A stretch of 64,000 nucleotides of DNA from Arsenophonus sp052171895 (GCA_052171895.1 JBQMRN010000001.1:310001-374000), one strand, 5' to 3'. Shown: positions 22,403 to 33,467, counted from the stretch's first letter. The notes: generated by a model not told the origin, from the letters alone. Numbers and translations are program-made.

Positions 22403-22576
22403 ATCCTTATTCTCTCCAATCCGGAGACTATAACCGTCGGTTCCAGAATCTCACTGGATCTGCTGACTTCCACTACATATTGTTATAATGAAAGGCTCGC
22501 GGGCTTGGGGGGTTTATTCAATTAACAGAAAAATATTCAACGCCGCTAGAGAATTTAAGTCCACTCTAAGATAAAC
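22403..22576 (-). ncRNA. FMN riboswitch (RFN element) in the ribB leader
   Basis: On the - strand the leader carries the RFN conserved blocks in order. They are an AGAG...AAATTCTCT helix followed by AGCGGCGTT, then AAGCCCGCGAGC, then GCAGATCCAGTGAGATTC with TGGAACCGACGGTTATAGTC, and a closing GGAGAGAATAAGGAT. The E. coli ribB leader has the same blocks (AAATTCCCC, CGGCGGT, AGCCCGCGAGC, GCAGATCCGGTG, CCGACGGTTAGAGTC). Two helices differ from the usual sequence by paired changes that keep base pairing. It should repress ribB when FMN is abundant. The distance to the ribB start is about 115 bases. Confidence 0.9.
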
Positions 22577-22582
22577 ATCTAA

Positions 22583-22611
22583 ACTATATCGTGAATATAA
22601 TTCTGTAGCAA
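22583..22611 (-). promoter_or_regulatory. Putative sigma-70 promoter of ribB
   Basis: On the - strand TTGCTA and TATAGT are separated by 17 bases. Transcription would start about 7 bases on, just at the 5' edge of the riboswitch, which supports the call. Confidence 0.55.
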
Positions 22612-22754
22612 TCAACAATAACAAAATATATCATGAGATAATATTATAATTTATAGAATCAGCTAACTTAGTATTTAGATTGATTGTTATCAACAAATTT
22701 ATTAAAAATAACTTTGTTAAAGTAAGCTGATTATTTTAATATTTACTACTAAAT

Positions 22755-24189
22755 AAGTTATAGTTATTTAGTAGTAGATGGATTTTTGGAGATTGTGGCG
22801 TATTCTGCTGATTGATTTTATTGATGATTTTAATAATAGAGAGATGATATGCCATGAAAAAGTTTACCATACAGGTATCCGCGAAACCAGATATTACCTC
22901 TGATCCATTTCATGAACTCATCTGTAATCCTGCCAGGAACAGATGATACTCACCGTCGTTGAGGCTTACTTAAAGCCATACTGTTACAACATCCTGAACG
23001 CCACCTTCTCGATGGACGCTGGCATCATGCTGTTGTCCGTAACGCTTATTTAGTATAGCGAACCATATAGATTGGTATTGGTAATGTTGAGGTTAAAGTC
23101 CCTAAGGTCAGGGATCTCAGCGGCAACGGAATATGCTTCAACAGCTCCTTGCTACCCCCTTATCTCAAATTAGGTAAAAAGCGAGGAAAGTAGGTATCAT
23201 GGCTCTACTTTGTGGGAGTTATCTTTACCTGTGATTTTTACAAAGCTCTGTTGGTTGGAGGATGAATGGGTATTTTCGGTAAAAAAGCACATGATCTCTC
23301 TCTTACATTCTACAGCATCAGCAGACTGAAACTGAAAAAGCAATGGCATGAAGAGTACAGACAATGGTGCCTAAGTAATTTAAGCGATACACGCTACGTT
23401 TATTTCTTGGCCAATGGCATATAACACTCATCTCAGGTAAGATAATCGCCTTTGCCTGGTGGTATTATCGGCGTCACTAAGCATGGACCTAAGGAGGAGC
23501 TCGTTGCGGTTGAAGATGCTTATTGAGAGTTAAAAGCTTAATTGGGTTCAACTTCTCAATGGCCTCGAGCGCGCGCCTTAAGCGTATCTCCTAGGCTTCT
23601 TACTGGAGAAGGTGCCATTGGTTTTTGGAATGTAATGGCAAAGATATTTCTAGATGCGTAGCACCAACGGTGTTAGGTATACAAAAGAGGTAATGTGCTG
23701 TCATTACGCCACAAAGGCATGCAAGTGAAACTTAATGTTGAGTTGCGTGGGGTTCTGGCTAGCGGAGGCGGAGGAGGCGTGAATGCTGCTAATAATGCGC
23801 TTAATGTTTTGTTGGCAAGGTTTTCAGCGAATATCCTGAAGCGATTAAGAAGCTGAAGAAAGATCGAGAAAAACTTCTTGAATTCTACAACTTACCGTCA
23901 GAACACTTGGGCTCAATAAGAACAATGATAATGATTGAATCGGTTTTTCGATACTAAGAAGCTTACGAATCCGATGCATGAAGAACTGTAGTTCAAGGAA
24001 AACAACCCTTTTAATGGTATTAAAGCTTGCACCCGTCTGGTAAGAAAAGCTGGAACCGGCTAATGGGGATTTAACATGCTGACACTGGTGGTAAACAATG
24101 TCTAATTTAAAGATGAAGAACAGATTCACAAAGCATCAAAATGGAACGTGTAGCCTGACACCGTCATACACTAGATTTGCTAATAACTC
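22755..24189 (+). mobile_element. Full-length degraded IS256-family element between ribB and ubiK
   Basis: From aagttatagtta (worn left end) to ctaataactc, about 1.43 kb. Flanking octamers tactaaat (22747-22754) and tattaaat (24190-24197) agree at 7 of 8, a target duplication. + strand remnants: MKKFTIQVSAKPDIT, NVEVKVPKVRDLSGNGICFNSSLLP-like, RYVYFLANGI-like, and GFWNVMAKIF. Frame is broken throughout. Confidence 0.88.
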
Positions 24190-24237
24190 TATTAAATAAC
24201 CTACAAAATATAATTTATGATCTGGAAGGATATTGCA

Positions 24238-24498
24238 ATGCTTAACGCGAAAAAAATTGAAGAAGTTGTTCGTCAGATCAAAGAGACCTTACCGCAAGAA
24301 ATACGCGACTTAGGTGAAGATCTTGATAAAAAGCTAAGGGCAACATTACAGTCCCAATTAGGAAAATTTAATTTAGTCTCAAGCGAAGAATTTGATATTC
24401 AAACACAAGTTTTACTACGAACCCGTGAAAAAATGGCACAAATGGAAAAACGTATCGAACAATTAGAAGAAAAATGGCTAACTAATGAAAATAAATAA
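24238..24498 (+). CDS. ubiK: Ubiquinone biosynthesis accessory factor UbiK (YqiC)
   Basis: The 86 residues begin MLNAKKIEEVVRQIKETLPQEIRDLGEDLDKKLRATLQSQL, aligning with E. coli UbiK [41 protein letters not shown]. I use ATG 24238, behind GGAAGGAT, not an in-frame ATG seven codons earlier. Residues 50-80 (REKMAQMEKRIEQLEEKW) form the conserved coiled coil. The C-terminus stops about 10 residues short of E. coli, losing only the variable tail. UbiK binds UbiJ and lipids and helps the aerobic ubiquinone hydroxylation complex. It converges on hldE. Its retention agrees with intact ubiA and ubiD. Confidence 0.93.
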   Translation: MLNAKKIEEVVRQIKETLPQEIRDLGEDLDKKLRATLQSQLGKFNLVSSEEFDIQTQVLLRTREKMAQMEKRIEQLEEKWLTNENK

Positions 24499-24501
24499 TA
24501 A

Positions 24502-24546
24502 AATGCCAGCATGAAACTACTAATATCGTGGTATTGCTATTTTTTA
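24502..24546 (+). terminator. Possible terminator between ubiK and hldE
   Basis: AATGCCA and TGGTATT can pair with one G-U across a loop of about 20 bases, followed by GCTATTTTTT. It sits just after the ubiK stop and before the convergent hldE. The stem is weak. Confidence 0.4.
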
Positions 24547-24554
24547 CTCAAAAA

Positions 24555-25982
24555 TTAATTATTTTTATTAATGGTATTAATAATATTTGTTGTAGACAGC
24601 CCTGCTTCAAAGTTAAGAACTTTAACTTCACCACCTGCCGCCCAGACCTCTTGGCTACCGGCAATATCTTCCGGTTTATAATCGCCACCTTTGACTAATA
24701 CATCAGTTAATATTTGCCTGATCAGGCGTTGAGGCGTGTCTTCTTCAAAAGAAACCACCCAATCTACAGAACTTAGCGCCCCTAATACGGTCATACGTTG
24801 AGCTAATGGATTAATAGGACGATCATCACCTTTTAGCCGTTTACTTGAAGCATCACTATTTACAGCAACAATTAAGCGATCACCTAGCTTGCGTGCATTG
24901 GCTAAATAGATAACATGACCAGCATGTAGGATATCAAAGCAACCATTGGTCATTACAATCTTCTCGCCACGGCTACGAGCAGCAGCAACTGCATCTTTTA
25001 GTTGCTGCTCATTCATCACACCAAAACCATCATTAGTTCGGCCATGAATGGCATTCTCCAGCTCAATAGGTGACACCGTTGAAGCACCTAGTTTTCCAAC
25101 TACAACTCCAGCAGCTGCATTAGCTAATACACAAGCTTGATGAAAATTGAGTCGCGCCGCTAACGCTGTTGCTAAAACACCAATGACAGTATCACCGGCT
25201 CCGGTAACATCATAAACTTCCTTTGCTTGAGTCTCTAAATATAAAGACGGTTTTTCGTGCTGCAGCAATGTCATCCCTTGTTCTGAACGTGTGATCAGTA
25301 ATCCATTTAGATCAAGGGAATTAATTAATTTCATCCCTTTATGCTCAATTTCGCTATTGCTACTACATTTACCAACAATGGCTTCAAATTCAGAAATATT
25401 AGGAGTCAATAAAGTCGCTCCGCGATAACGTTCAAAATCATCACCTTTCGGATCAATAAGTACTGGCACTTGAGCAGCATTTGCTAATGCAATGATCTGC
25501 GAAATTTGCGTTAACGTACCTTTACCATAATCAGAAAGTACCAATACCCCAACATCTGGTAATGCTTCCCCAATACGATTTAATAACAGTTTTATATTGA
25601 CAGTATCTAATTCTTTTTCAAAATCAAGTCGAATAAGTTGTTGATTATGCGATAAAATTCTTATTTTAGTAATAGTAGGATGAGTTGATAATGTAATAAA
25701 ATCACAACATACATTGGCTTGACTGAGTTTCTCAGTTAATATTTCAGCAGCAGCATCAATACCAGTCAGCCCTACTAGACGAACATTAGCGCCTAAAGCA
25801 GCAATGTTCATGGCAACGTTAGCTGCACCACCAGGCCGTTCTTCTTTTATTTCTACTTTAACGACTGGAACGGGCGCTTCTGGTGAAATTCGGTTAGTTA
25901 ATCCATACCAATAACGATCTAACATAATATCGCCGATCACCAAAATACTAGCTTGTTTAAAATCAGGGAGAGTGATTTTCAT
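24555..25982 (-). CDS. hldE: Bifunctional heptose 7-phosphate kinase / heptose 1-phosphate adenylyltransferase
   Basis: The 475 residues (E. coli 477) start at ATG 25982 with MKITLPDFKQASILVIGDIMLDRYWYG; an upstream in-frame start would add 24 unrelated residues. The N-terminal ribokinase-like domain (about 1-318) shows RPGGAANVAMNIAALGA and the catalytic-loop motif VTGAGDTVIG. The C-terminal nucleotidyltransferase domain starts with GEKIVMTNGCFDILHAGHVIYLANARKLGD, carrying the HxGH signature (HAGH). Together they phosphorylate D-glycero-beta-D-manno-heptose 7-phosphate and activate it with ADP for the LPS inner core. Both domains look whole. The partner glnE, upstream in E. coli, is absent; an IS256 lies 78 bases upstream of the start. 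It implies the symbiont still makes heptosylated LPS. Confidence 0.97.
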   Translation of the reverse strand: MKITLPDFKQASILVIGDIMLDRYWYGLTNRISPEAPVPVVKVEIKEERPGGAANVAMNIAALGANVRLVGLTGIDAAAEILTEKLSQANVCCDFITLSTHPTITKIRILSHNQQLIRLDFEKELDTVNIKLLLNRIGEALPDVGVLVLSDYGKGTLTQISQIIALANAAQVPVLIDPKGDDFERYRGATLLTPNISEFEAIVGKCSSNSEIEHKGMKLINSLDLNGLLITRSEQGMTLLQHEKPSLYLETQAKEVYDVTGAGDTVIGVLATALAARLNFHQACVLANAAAGVVVGKLGASTVSPIELENAIHGRTNDGFGVMNEQQLKDAVAAARSRGEKIVMTNGCFDILHAGHVIYLANARKLGDRLIVAVNSDASSKRLKGDDRPINPLAQRMTVLGALSSVDWVVSFEEDTPQRLIRQILTDVLVKGGDYKPEDIAGSQEVWAAGGEVKVLNFEAGLSTTNIINTINKNN

Positions 25983-26059
25983 CCATACTCCAATTACAAA
26001 TAAATTACCGCAATCAAGATTGCTAGCAATACTAACATAGCTTAACTCTATCAAAGAGT

Positions 26060-27417
26060 GAATTATTAGTAAATCTTGTTATATGATGCTCACACTACAT
26101 GCTTTACACTGATGCTTTATGAAGCTATTCTTGATTTTTAAATTAGACGTTGTTTTATCACAAGGGTCAATGTAAAATCCTCTTAGCGCCACGGTTTCAG
26201 CTTTTTTTAGCAGACTGTAGTAGCTTAAATAGCATTGAAAGGGTTTTTTTTGAACCACAGTTCTTTTTGGCGTGTCGGCTGTGTAGCCTTACTATCAGAA
26301 AAGTCGATGCACAATTGGCTTTATGGCTCTTATTGATGCCCAGTAGTGCGCTGATGGGAAGTGGTAGAATGCAAGCAGTTCTTTTCTCGATCTTTTTTTA
26401 GTTTCTTCATCTCTGCAGGATACTCGCTGAAAACCTTGCTAACAAAACATCAAGGGCTTTATTCCCGGCCTCACGCCTTTTAGCTAGTCAGAACCTCCAT
26501 GCAACTTACTCTTAACTTTTATTGCATCTTTTTTGAAGTGAAGGCAGCACATTAGTTGTTTTGTGTACCCAATAGCATTCGTTGGTGTTGGATATCCGGG
26601 AATATCTTTGCCATTATTATCATTCTGCCATTGTATTCCAAAAATTAAGGGTACCGTCTCCAGTAACAAGCCTTGCATATACTGTTAAACCACGTGCTCG
26701 CATTGCATTGAGAAGTTCGGCCATGTTTGTTTTATGACTTTTAATAAAAGTATCTTCTAGTGTAATAACGAGCTCTTTACGCCCATGCTCAGTGATGCCA
26801 ATAATAACCAGCAAGCAAAGACGATTATTTTGCCTTAGAGGATTGTATATGCTATCGATAAAGAAATAAACGTAGCGTGTATCGTATGGCTTAAATCCTG
26901 CAGCCCTTCATTGCCTGTTCTCTTCAAGGCATTGCTGTTTCAGTTTGCTCATGCTCCTATCTAATGGATAGAAAACCACCTGCTTTTTTACAGAGAAGAG
27001 CGCTGTGTGTCCCACCAGAATTCCATGAAAATTAGCGATAGGGAGGATGGCTCTCTCAGGTACAGGCATGATACTAACTTTTTGACGTTTTTGCACGCTT
27101 CAAATAAGGCGATAGCAAGGAGCTATTGAAGTATATTCTGTTGTCGTCGCTGCGATCTTCCTCCTTTGAGATTAGGCAATTTAATCTCAGCATCGCCAAT
27201 ACCACTTTATATGATTCGCTATGAAAAATAACCGTTAAGGACGACAGCATGTGCTGACCCTGTTGACATGGCGGTGTTTAGCATATTGTTCGCAGCATTC
27301 TTTAACGTGGTGCGAGGGGCTATCAGCTTCCTGGCGCCATTAACGGATGAGTTTATGCAAGAGATCACAGGTAATATCTAATTTCGTAGATACCCCTACC
27401 TGTAAGATAGACTTTTT
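26060..27417 (-). mobile_element. Degraded IS256-family element, right end lost to IS1595
   Basis: Left end gaattattag at 26060. - strand pieces include MLVIIGITEHGRKELVITLEDTFIKSHKTNMAELLNAMRARGLTVYARLVTGDGTLNFWNTMAE (26620-26814), one of the best-preserved stretches of this family in the window. It breaks off at 27417 where an IS1595 begins; the last tens of bases and right terminus are gone. Confidence 0.88.
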
Positions 27418-28458
27418 GCTATGTTGGCAAATGTTATTGCTTTGCTCGCAGAGAAATTTGTAGCCACGTCTCTATATTTCAATTGTTATGGTTTTAAATA
27501 ATCTTATCTAGGTAGATAATTTGGTAAATAAACCGACCTACTTACACTAAGAATCTACTACTCAGGCATTCTTTTAATCGCATAATATAACTGTTTACAT
27601 TTTGTATGTGGAATTCCTTACTAATAAATCTCTGATTATCTAGCTTTATTAGGCTATGGTAACTAATTTCATACTCATTGGTAAAGGTTTTCTACCATTT
27701 AGCTCTATCCGAGCATAGGATGATGGAATCTTTATCGATGATTACTTCAAAAAACCGCCTAACACACTCTGCATTAAACTCTTCAAGAATCTTATCGATC
27801 ACATGACCCTGTCAATTTCTGGCGATTAAGATCGCCATTCGCTCTTTCCTTTTATCTCTTCCTTTCCTTCGTTTTCTACCTTTCCTATATGCTATATAAC
27901 GTTTGCCTTTAAAGAATTCAGGAAAAATGTTTCGTTGACTTCAACAATACTACTTAGTGCATTTATATTACTGTCGCTGATGAAGCAAGGAAAGCACTGA
28001 GGCGTCATTTAAATACTCTTTTAAAGTCAATTCCTGTTTATTTTGCTGACTTTCGTAAAGTCAAGTTATTCAACATATATCCCAGATAACTAAACCATTT
28101 ATCTTTATGATGTAGTTTTGGCAGAGGACTCTTCCAGTAAGATTGTTAAATGTTTTCTTGCAATAGGAAATTTTCCAATGATATCATCATAATATTAAAA
28201 ATGTCTCCAGGGGAGAAGATGTTCACTGTAAGAATATAGGTAAGATAAAATGGAATGAGTTGCTTAAATGTACAAATCAACATATCATACAATAAATACT
28301 CCCCAACCCAACTAATGAGATGCAAGTTCATGTTAGCATGGAGTGTAAAGAGTCTCTTTGATCTGTATGACTATTTGCTTTTCTATGGCAACCACTGTAG
28401 TGAAAATCTTTCATTTACAGTATAAGGAATTTTTACCAATAACCTTTGCCAAGATAGC
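27418..28458 (-). mobile_element. Full-length degraded IS1595-family element
   Basis: Ends gctatgttggcaaa and tttgccaagatagc, 1.04 kb. The - strand holds broken pieces of the ISXO2-like transposase. Flanks gacttttt and ccattatc do not match: the left flank is IS256 and the right flank is not its continuation. A deletion followed or accompanied insertion. Confidence 0.85.
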
Positions 28459-29029
28459 CCATTATCTATATATAGATAATTTTATTTTAATAAAAGGATT
28501 TAATTTATTGGTATAAAAGAATATTGATGATAACTTATATAAAGTTATAAATAAAATATATAAATAAAAGCTATATTATGGATATAAAAATTAATAATCA
28601 AGAAATCCAGATTATTCATGGCATAATAACCGAGCTTGTTTTTAAAAACTCGTAAAGAAGTAGCTAATACTGGCAAATTTATTCTATAACAGTATTTTAG
28701 TAATCATGCAATGTAACGCTTCAATTAATGTAAGATTATTTTTATAAATTTAAAAATCTTAACAGCTTTCCAAAAGATCTTCTTTAAATACCATTTAAAG
28801 CACAATTTTACTTATATAAAAACAAATTTTGATCGTTTTTTTATTCAGTTTAATAGATCTAATTTGATCTTATATAGAAATAATCAATATAATAAATAAT
28901 AAATACAAATCTTAAAATAGGCATAAATATTTAGATAGGAAACAGATAAATTTAAGTATCTCTAATACCCCAATATCATCTGATTAATTACAGCAAGAAA
29001 TAGGGTATATGAAAATAATTGCTTTAAAT
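28459..29029. other. Gene-free, very AT-rich stretch
   Basis: About 570 bases downstream of the acnB relic. I could not assign it. A short + strand stretch from 28577 (MDIKINNQEIQIIHGIITELVFKNS, then a stop) matches nothing I know. E. coli has yacL next to acnB, but I see no convincing trace. Confidence 0.4.
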
Positions 29030-31605
29030 AGGAGATTGGAAAATTATTATCTCTGCTTTTTGGCAGATAGATAAAGTAAGTTAAAATTTAACTATTTATA
29101 AATAGTTTGTTTGTTATTTACCATCTAATTAATTACAGATACTCTTCTATTGTTAGAAAGTATCAAAATTAATGAAGTAACTGCTACCTCTACTCTAGTG
29201 AAGCAAGAAAAACCTTTGCACCAGTTCCTGGTCAATTAGAGAAATTGCTGCTAGAGGTAGAAACTACGATTTTCATTCATAACATGCGCCGGATTATCCA
29301 TAGATAGTGAACAATCAGAAATTTTAATCTGTGCACCACTTTTATAAAAATATTGTAATAATCTTCTTCAATTAGCTTGGTGTGGTATTCTATTTTAGTT
29401 GGCGGAGCAAATCCCCATAAACGAGTAGGAATTTCTCCTTTATATTGTTCTAAAAGTTAATCTGCTGCAAGAAAATAATCAATATTAGTCATACAGAAGC
29501 CAATGAAAACCTCATCAATTTTTCATTTTCTACTGAAAATAATAAACGTGTATCATCAGGATTATTTGGTGCACATAAAATGGGTTTGATTATTTTATTT
29601 TAATTAATTTTAATGATAGCGGCATAATCTATATCGGTATATGCTGTAATAATTGCGGATCAGCCAAGCATTTATTTATTGAATTAATGGGAAGTTCAAG
29701 AGTACGGCGATCATCATAACTACCCAGAATCATCCATTTTAATAATATAATATTAGATTGTAGATATTTGATAATGGGTTCTTTATCTAACTGAGGTGTA
29801 CAGAGTTCGCAGTCATTCGTTTTGCCGAGGCATCCGCTAATTCAAACCCTTGTTTAATTTTTAATTGCGGTAAGCTTTCAATTTCTAATATTTGGCCTGA
29901 AAAAATATTTCTCTTACTTCGCTTTTTAACCGTCAATAAACCTTATTATATCGCATACTAATGGATAGTATGAACTAAATCAGGTAAGGTAATAAACCTG
30001 GCTGTATTTTACCTTTAAACTAGTGTAATACCTATTCATGTATATCTAAAGGCATAACACCTGTCCTGTCGTCGCCAAAAGCAACTAATCCATAACTAGA
30101 AGTAAATGAGATACCGATAGGAAAACGCGTGTGTGAATCATCCCACCTTTCTACTGTATCTGGCATCAGCATCCTATTTAATAAGGAATGAATAATGCTA
30201 TCACCTTGGCGCAAAGAAATGCCACTATGATCCATAACCAATCGGCTGAAAAACATAAACAAGCTAAATCGTTAAGTTGTTAACCTTAGGTCATTGGCTC
30301 TGTGGTGTCCTGCGAAGCACCGATATCATCTTCGGCTCATAATATTCACAGAAACGAATTCCACCTTTATTATAAGCACGACCAAGCATTTTTGTATAAG
30401 GGTAAAAACACCTTCGGTTATTTTGTATAATTAATTTTGCCTGGCTAATATTTCGATGATAGGGGGGCACAAGCAGGCACTACCACAAAGAATCACGCGC
30501 TCTCTTGCTGTCAGTCAACGCCCAATAATTACTAGGATTCCGCCAGCTGGTTTGAACTTCATCAAGTAAAATGTTGGTTTTTTATCCAAAGGTTGTTAAT
30601 AACGCATTAATGACATGGCAGTGGATTTCGCCATATAGGAAGAAATATTAATCATATCTCCCATATTTAGTGAAGTTACATCAACTTCAATCGGAAGGAG
30701 GCGCCACAATATCTTGCATAGTATTAAAAATATTGCTGAAATTTTTCCGCTAAAAACAATGCTGCTATTACGTTTATTATGTATAAAAGGAATATTGTTG
30801 CCCATAAACCATATTACTAAGTTGTTGGCTGCTGATTTTTGCGAAGAATCTTTATCGACCCAATCACCATCACCAACATAACCTAATGGAAAACCTTTTT
30901 TATTCAATGTTTCAATCTGTTTGATAGGCCTAATGACACTAAACTTATCGGGTCTGATTCTATCAGGGCCATTTTTAAGTGTTACCTATGCATGTCTGGG
31001 AATATCTGGTCGTGATCAGGCATCAGGTAGTGCAGATAAATTATCAGTATTAGTTTTACCTGCTACTTTAAAAATAGTTACAGTCAGTTTTTTTTCTAAT
31101 GCGAGTCTACCAAGAAACGATTCGGGATTTGCCCATGAATCTATAACTTGATATGCATATTGCTTCTCCATATTTTCTTTTTTCTACATCATTGATGTTA
31201 TCAAATATTAACAAATTATGGGCTGCTACTTTAGCAGCTATTTCTGTTAACTGTTTATCATCCAACGCATCAATTAATGAAGAGAGATATTATAGCCATC
31301 CTGGATAGTACCTAATAACTCTCTCGCTTTTGCTGGTGTAAATAAGGGGGGATATGTTTTCTTTTAGCAATAACAGATAAGAAGTCAGCTTTCACATAAG
31401 CCGCTTCTTCATCAACACCAGTAGGAATAAGGATTACTTAACAGATCTAATAAAAATTTTTCAGTTTCAGGTAGTTTTTTATTAATTCAACTAACTTAGC
31501 AAGTTGAGTAGCATTCATGAGCTTGGGTATTATTTCTTATGCCGTACGTTCAGTTACACCATCAGGGTAGTCTTTTAGCACGAGCTTCTCTTCAATTGAG
31601 TTTAA
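29030..31605 (-). pseudogene. acnB: acnB (aconitate hydratase B) relic
   Basis: From about 31605 on the - strand: LEEKLVLKDYPDGVTERTA, QLAKLVELIKN, PTGVDEEAAYVKADF, then KKGFPLGYVGDGDW...LPIEVDVTSLNMGDMINI (30596-30907). Next come SGISLRQGDSIIHSLLNRMLMPDTVERWDDSHTRFPIGISF (30032-30262) and EIPTRLWGFAPPTK with PGTGAKVFLASLE remnants near 29.2-29.4 kb. All align in order with AcnB, whose SLRPGDGVIHSWLNRMLLPDTVGTGGDSHTRFPIGISF motif is unmistakable. Frameshifts and stops abound. It lies downstream of lpdA, as in E. coli; the intervening yacH is gone. Loss would break the TCA cycle unless acnA is elsewhere. Confidence 0.93.
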
Positions 31606-32009
31606 TTTATATAGCTGGTTGTCTATATTTTAAATAGAAAATGAAATGTCTGGTCAGAGAAATTTGCTTAAGATAATTTTACATCTATCAATTATGTCCA
31701 GTATGGAACATTTAGAATAACAGAATTTAATTATACTCTTAATTTATTTACATACTCGTCAATATTTATTGGGATTAATAAATATTAAATATTGCTACTG
31801 TTTTTTTTCTAATACCCTACTATGCTACGTAAAAATTTTATTCATTAGTAGCAAAATAGTTTATACTTTATAAGTATTTGCAATAATTATTTAATTATAT
31901 TAAATAATAAACATATCTATTAAATAGAATGTTATTCTTACTTTTCAAACAAAAAGTATTTCCCTTATTTAAGTCATATAAGAGAGGTAGTAACAAATAA
32001 AATAATCCT
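31606..32009. other. Gene-free AT-rich spacer between lpdA and the acnB relic
   Basis: About 400 bases with no open frame, IS remnant or recognisable gene trace. It probably contains the former acnB promoter and the site of yacH in the ancestor, but I see neither. Confidence 0.45.
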
Positions 32010-32051
32010 ATAAAATAATTTATTTTATTTCAATAAAATAAATTATTTTAT
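32010..32051 (-). terminator. Perfect A/T-only inverted repeat over the lpdA stop codon
   Basis: Two 20-base arms (32010-32029 and 32032-32051) are exact reverse complements with a 2-base centre. Both arms are made only of A and T. The right arm contains the last codons and TAA of lpdA (32043-32045). It could form a long hairpin at the mRNA 3' end, though an all-AU stem is weak and lacks a typical U-run, so terminator is only the likeliest role. Confidence 0.5.
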
Positions 32052-33467
32052 CTTTACTTTAGGATTAGGTAAATCAGTAATACTTCCCTCAAATAGTTCA
32101 GCTGCCATACCAATCGACTCGTATAATGTCGGGTGAGCATGAATAGTCAATGCAATATCTTCTGCATCACACCCCATTTCAATTGCTAAGCTAATTTCAC
32201 CAAGTAATTCGCCACCATTAACACCAACAACTGCTCCGCCAATAACGCGGTGGGTATCTTTATCAAAAATAAGTTTAGTCATACCCTCTGAACAATTAGA
32301 GGTAATAGCACGACCAGAAGCAGTCCATGGGAAAATGGCTACTTCATAACTAATACCTTTTTCTTTAGCTTCTTTTTCGGTAAAACCAACCCAGGCAAGC
32401 TCAGGTTCAGTATAAGCAATTGATGGGATAACTTTTGGATCAAAATAATGTTTTAAGCCAGAAATCACTTCCGCCGCAATATAACCTTCATGGACACCTT
32501 TATGAGCCAACATTGGCTGACCAACAATATCACCAATCACATAAATATGGGGCACATTGGTACGCATCTGTTTATCGGTATGGATAAAACCTCTCTCATC
32601 TACTTTTATTCCCGCTTTACCCGCATCAATCAATTTCCCATTTGGTACACGACCAATTGCCACTAAAACAGCATCATAGCACTGTGGATTTGCAGGTGCC
32701 TTCTTGCCTTCCATTATGACATAAATACCATCTTTTTTGGCTTCCACTGCAGTCACTTTTGTCTCAAGCATTAAATTAAACTTTTTAGTTATCTGTTTAG
32801 TAAAAAGCTTAACAATGTCCTTATCTGCTGCTGGAATAACTTGATCGAACATTTCAACAACATCAATTTTTGATCCTAATGCATGATATATAGTTCCCAT
32901 TTCTAAACCGATAATACCGCCTCCTATCACTAACATACGTTTTGGTATTTTTTTTAGTTGTAAAGCATCAGTAGAATCCCATACTCTCGGGTCGTCATGT
33001 GGAATAAATGGAAGCTGAATCGGACGTGAACCTGCAGCAATAATGGCATTATCAAAGTTTATGGTTGTTGTCTCTTTTTCACTTTCAACGACCAATATAT
33101 TAGAATCGGTAAATTTACCTAACCCATTAACAACTTTAACTTTACGGCTTTTTGCCATCCCTAGCAAACCAGTTGTCAATTGACCAATAATTTTTTCTTT
33201 CCACAATCGTACTTTATTAATATCTGTTTTTGGTTCATTAAATATGATCCCATGTGCTACCAATGCCTTGGTTTCTTCAATTACTTTTGCAACATGCAAT
33301 AATGCTTTGGAAGGAATACAACCGACATTAAGACAAACACCACCTAATGTTGCATAACGCTCGACTAAAACTGTTTCTAAACAAAGATCTGCACAGCGAA
33401 AAGCTGCTGAATAACCTGCAGGGCCTGCACCTAGAACCACTACTTGGGTTTTAATTTGAGTACTCAT
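32043..33467 (-). CDS. lpdA: Dihydrolipoamide dehydrogenase (E3)
   Basis: The 474 residues equal E. coli Lpd. FAD-binding GAGPAG at 13-18 and the redox disulfide GGVCLNVGCIPSK with C45/C50 are present. So are the NAD-binding GGGIIGLEMG, the second FAD site (YVIGDIVGQPMLAHKG) and the interface His-Glu pair in HAHPTLYE. Two ATGs are adjacent; the second (33467) has AAGAGG at 5 bases and gives MSTQIKTQVVVLG as in E. coli. E3 reoxidises lipoyl groups of pyruvate and 2-oxoglutarate dehydrogenases and the glycine-cleavage system. Upstream aceE and aceF are reduced to stubs, so here it must serve the other complexes. A separate promoter appears to lie in the aceF-lpdA gap. Confidence 0.97.
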   Translation of the reverse strand: MSTQIKTQVVVLGAGPAGYSAAFRCADLCLETVLVERYATLGGVCLNVGCIPSKALLHVAKVIEETKALVAHGIIFNEPKTDINKVRLWKEKIIGQLTTGLLGMAKSRKVKVVNGLGKFTDSNILVVESEKETTTINFDNAIIAAGSRPIQLPFIPHDDPRVWDSTDALQLKKIPKRMLVIGGGIIGLEMGTIYHALGSKIDVVEMFDQVIPAADKDIVKLFTKQITKKFNLMLETKVTAVEAKKDGIYVIMEGKKAPANPQCYDAVLVAIGRVPNGKLIDAGKAGIKVDERGFIHTDKQMRTNVPHIYVIGDIVGQPMLAHKGVHEGYIAAEVISGLKHYFDPKVIPSIAYTEPELAWVGFTEKEAKEKGISYEVAIFPWTASGRAITSNCSEGMTKLIFDKDTHRVIGGAVVGVNGGELLGEISLAIEMGCDAEDIALTIHAHPTLYESIGMAAELFEGSITDLPNPKVKIK

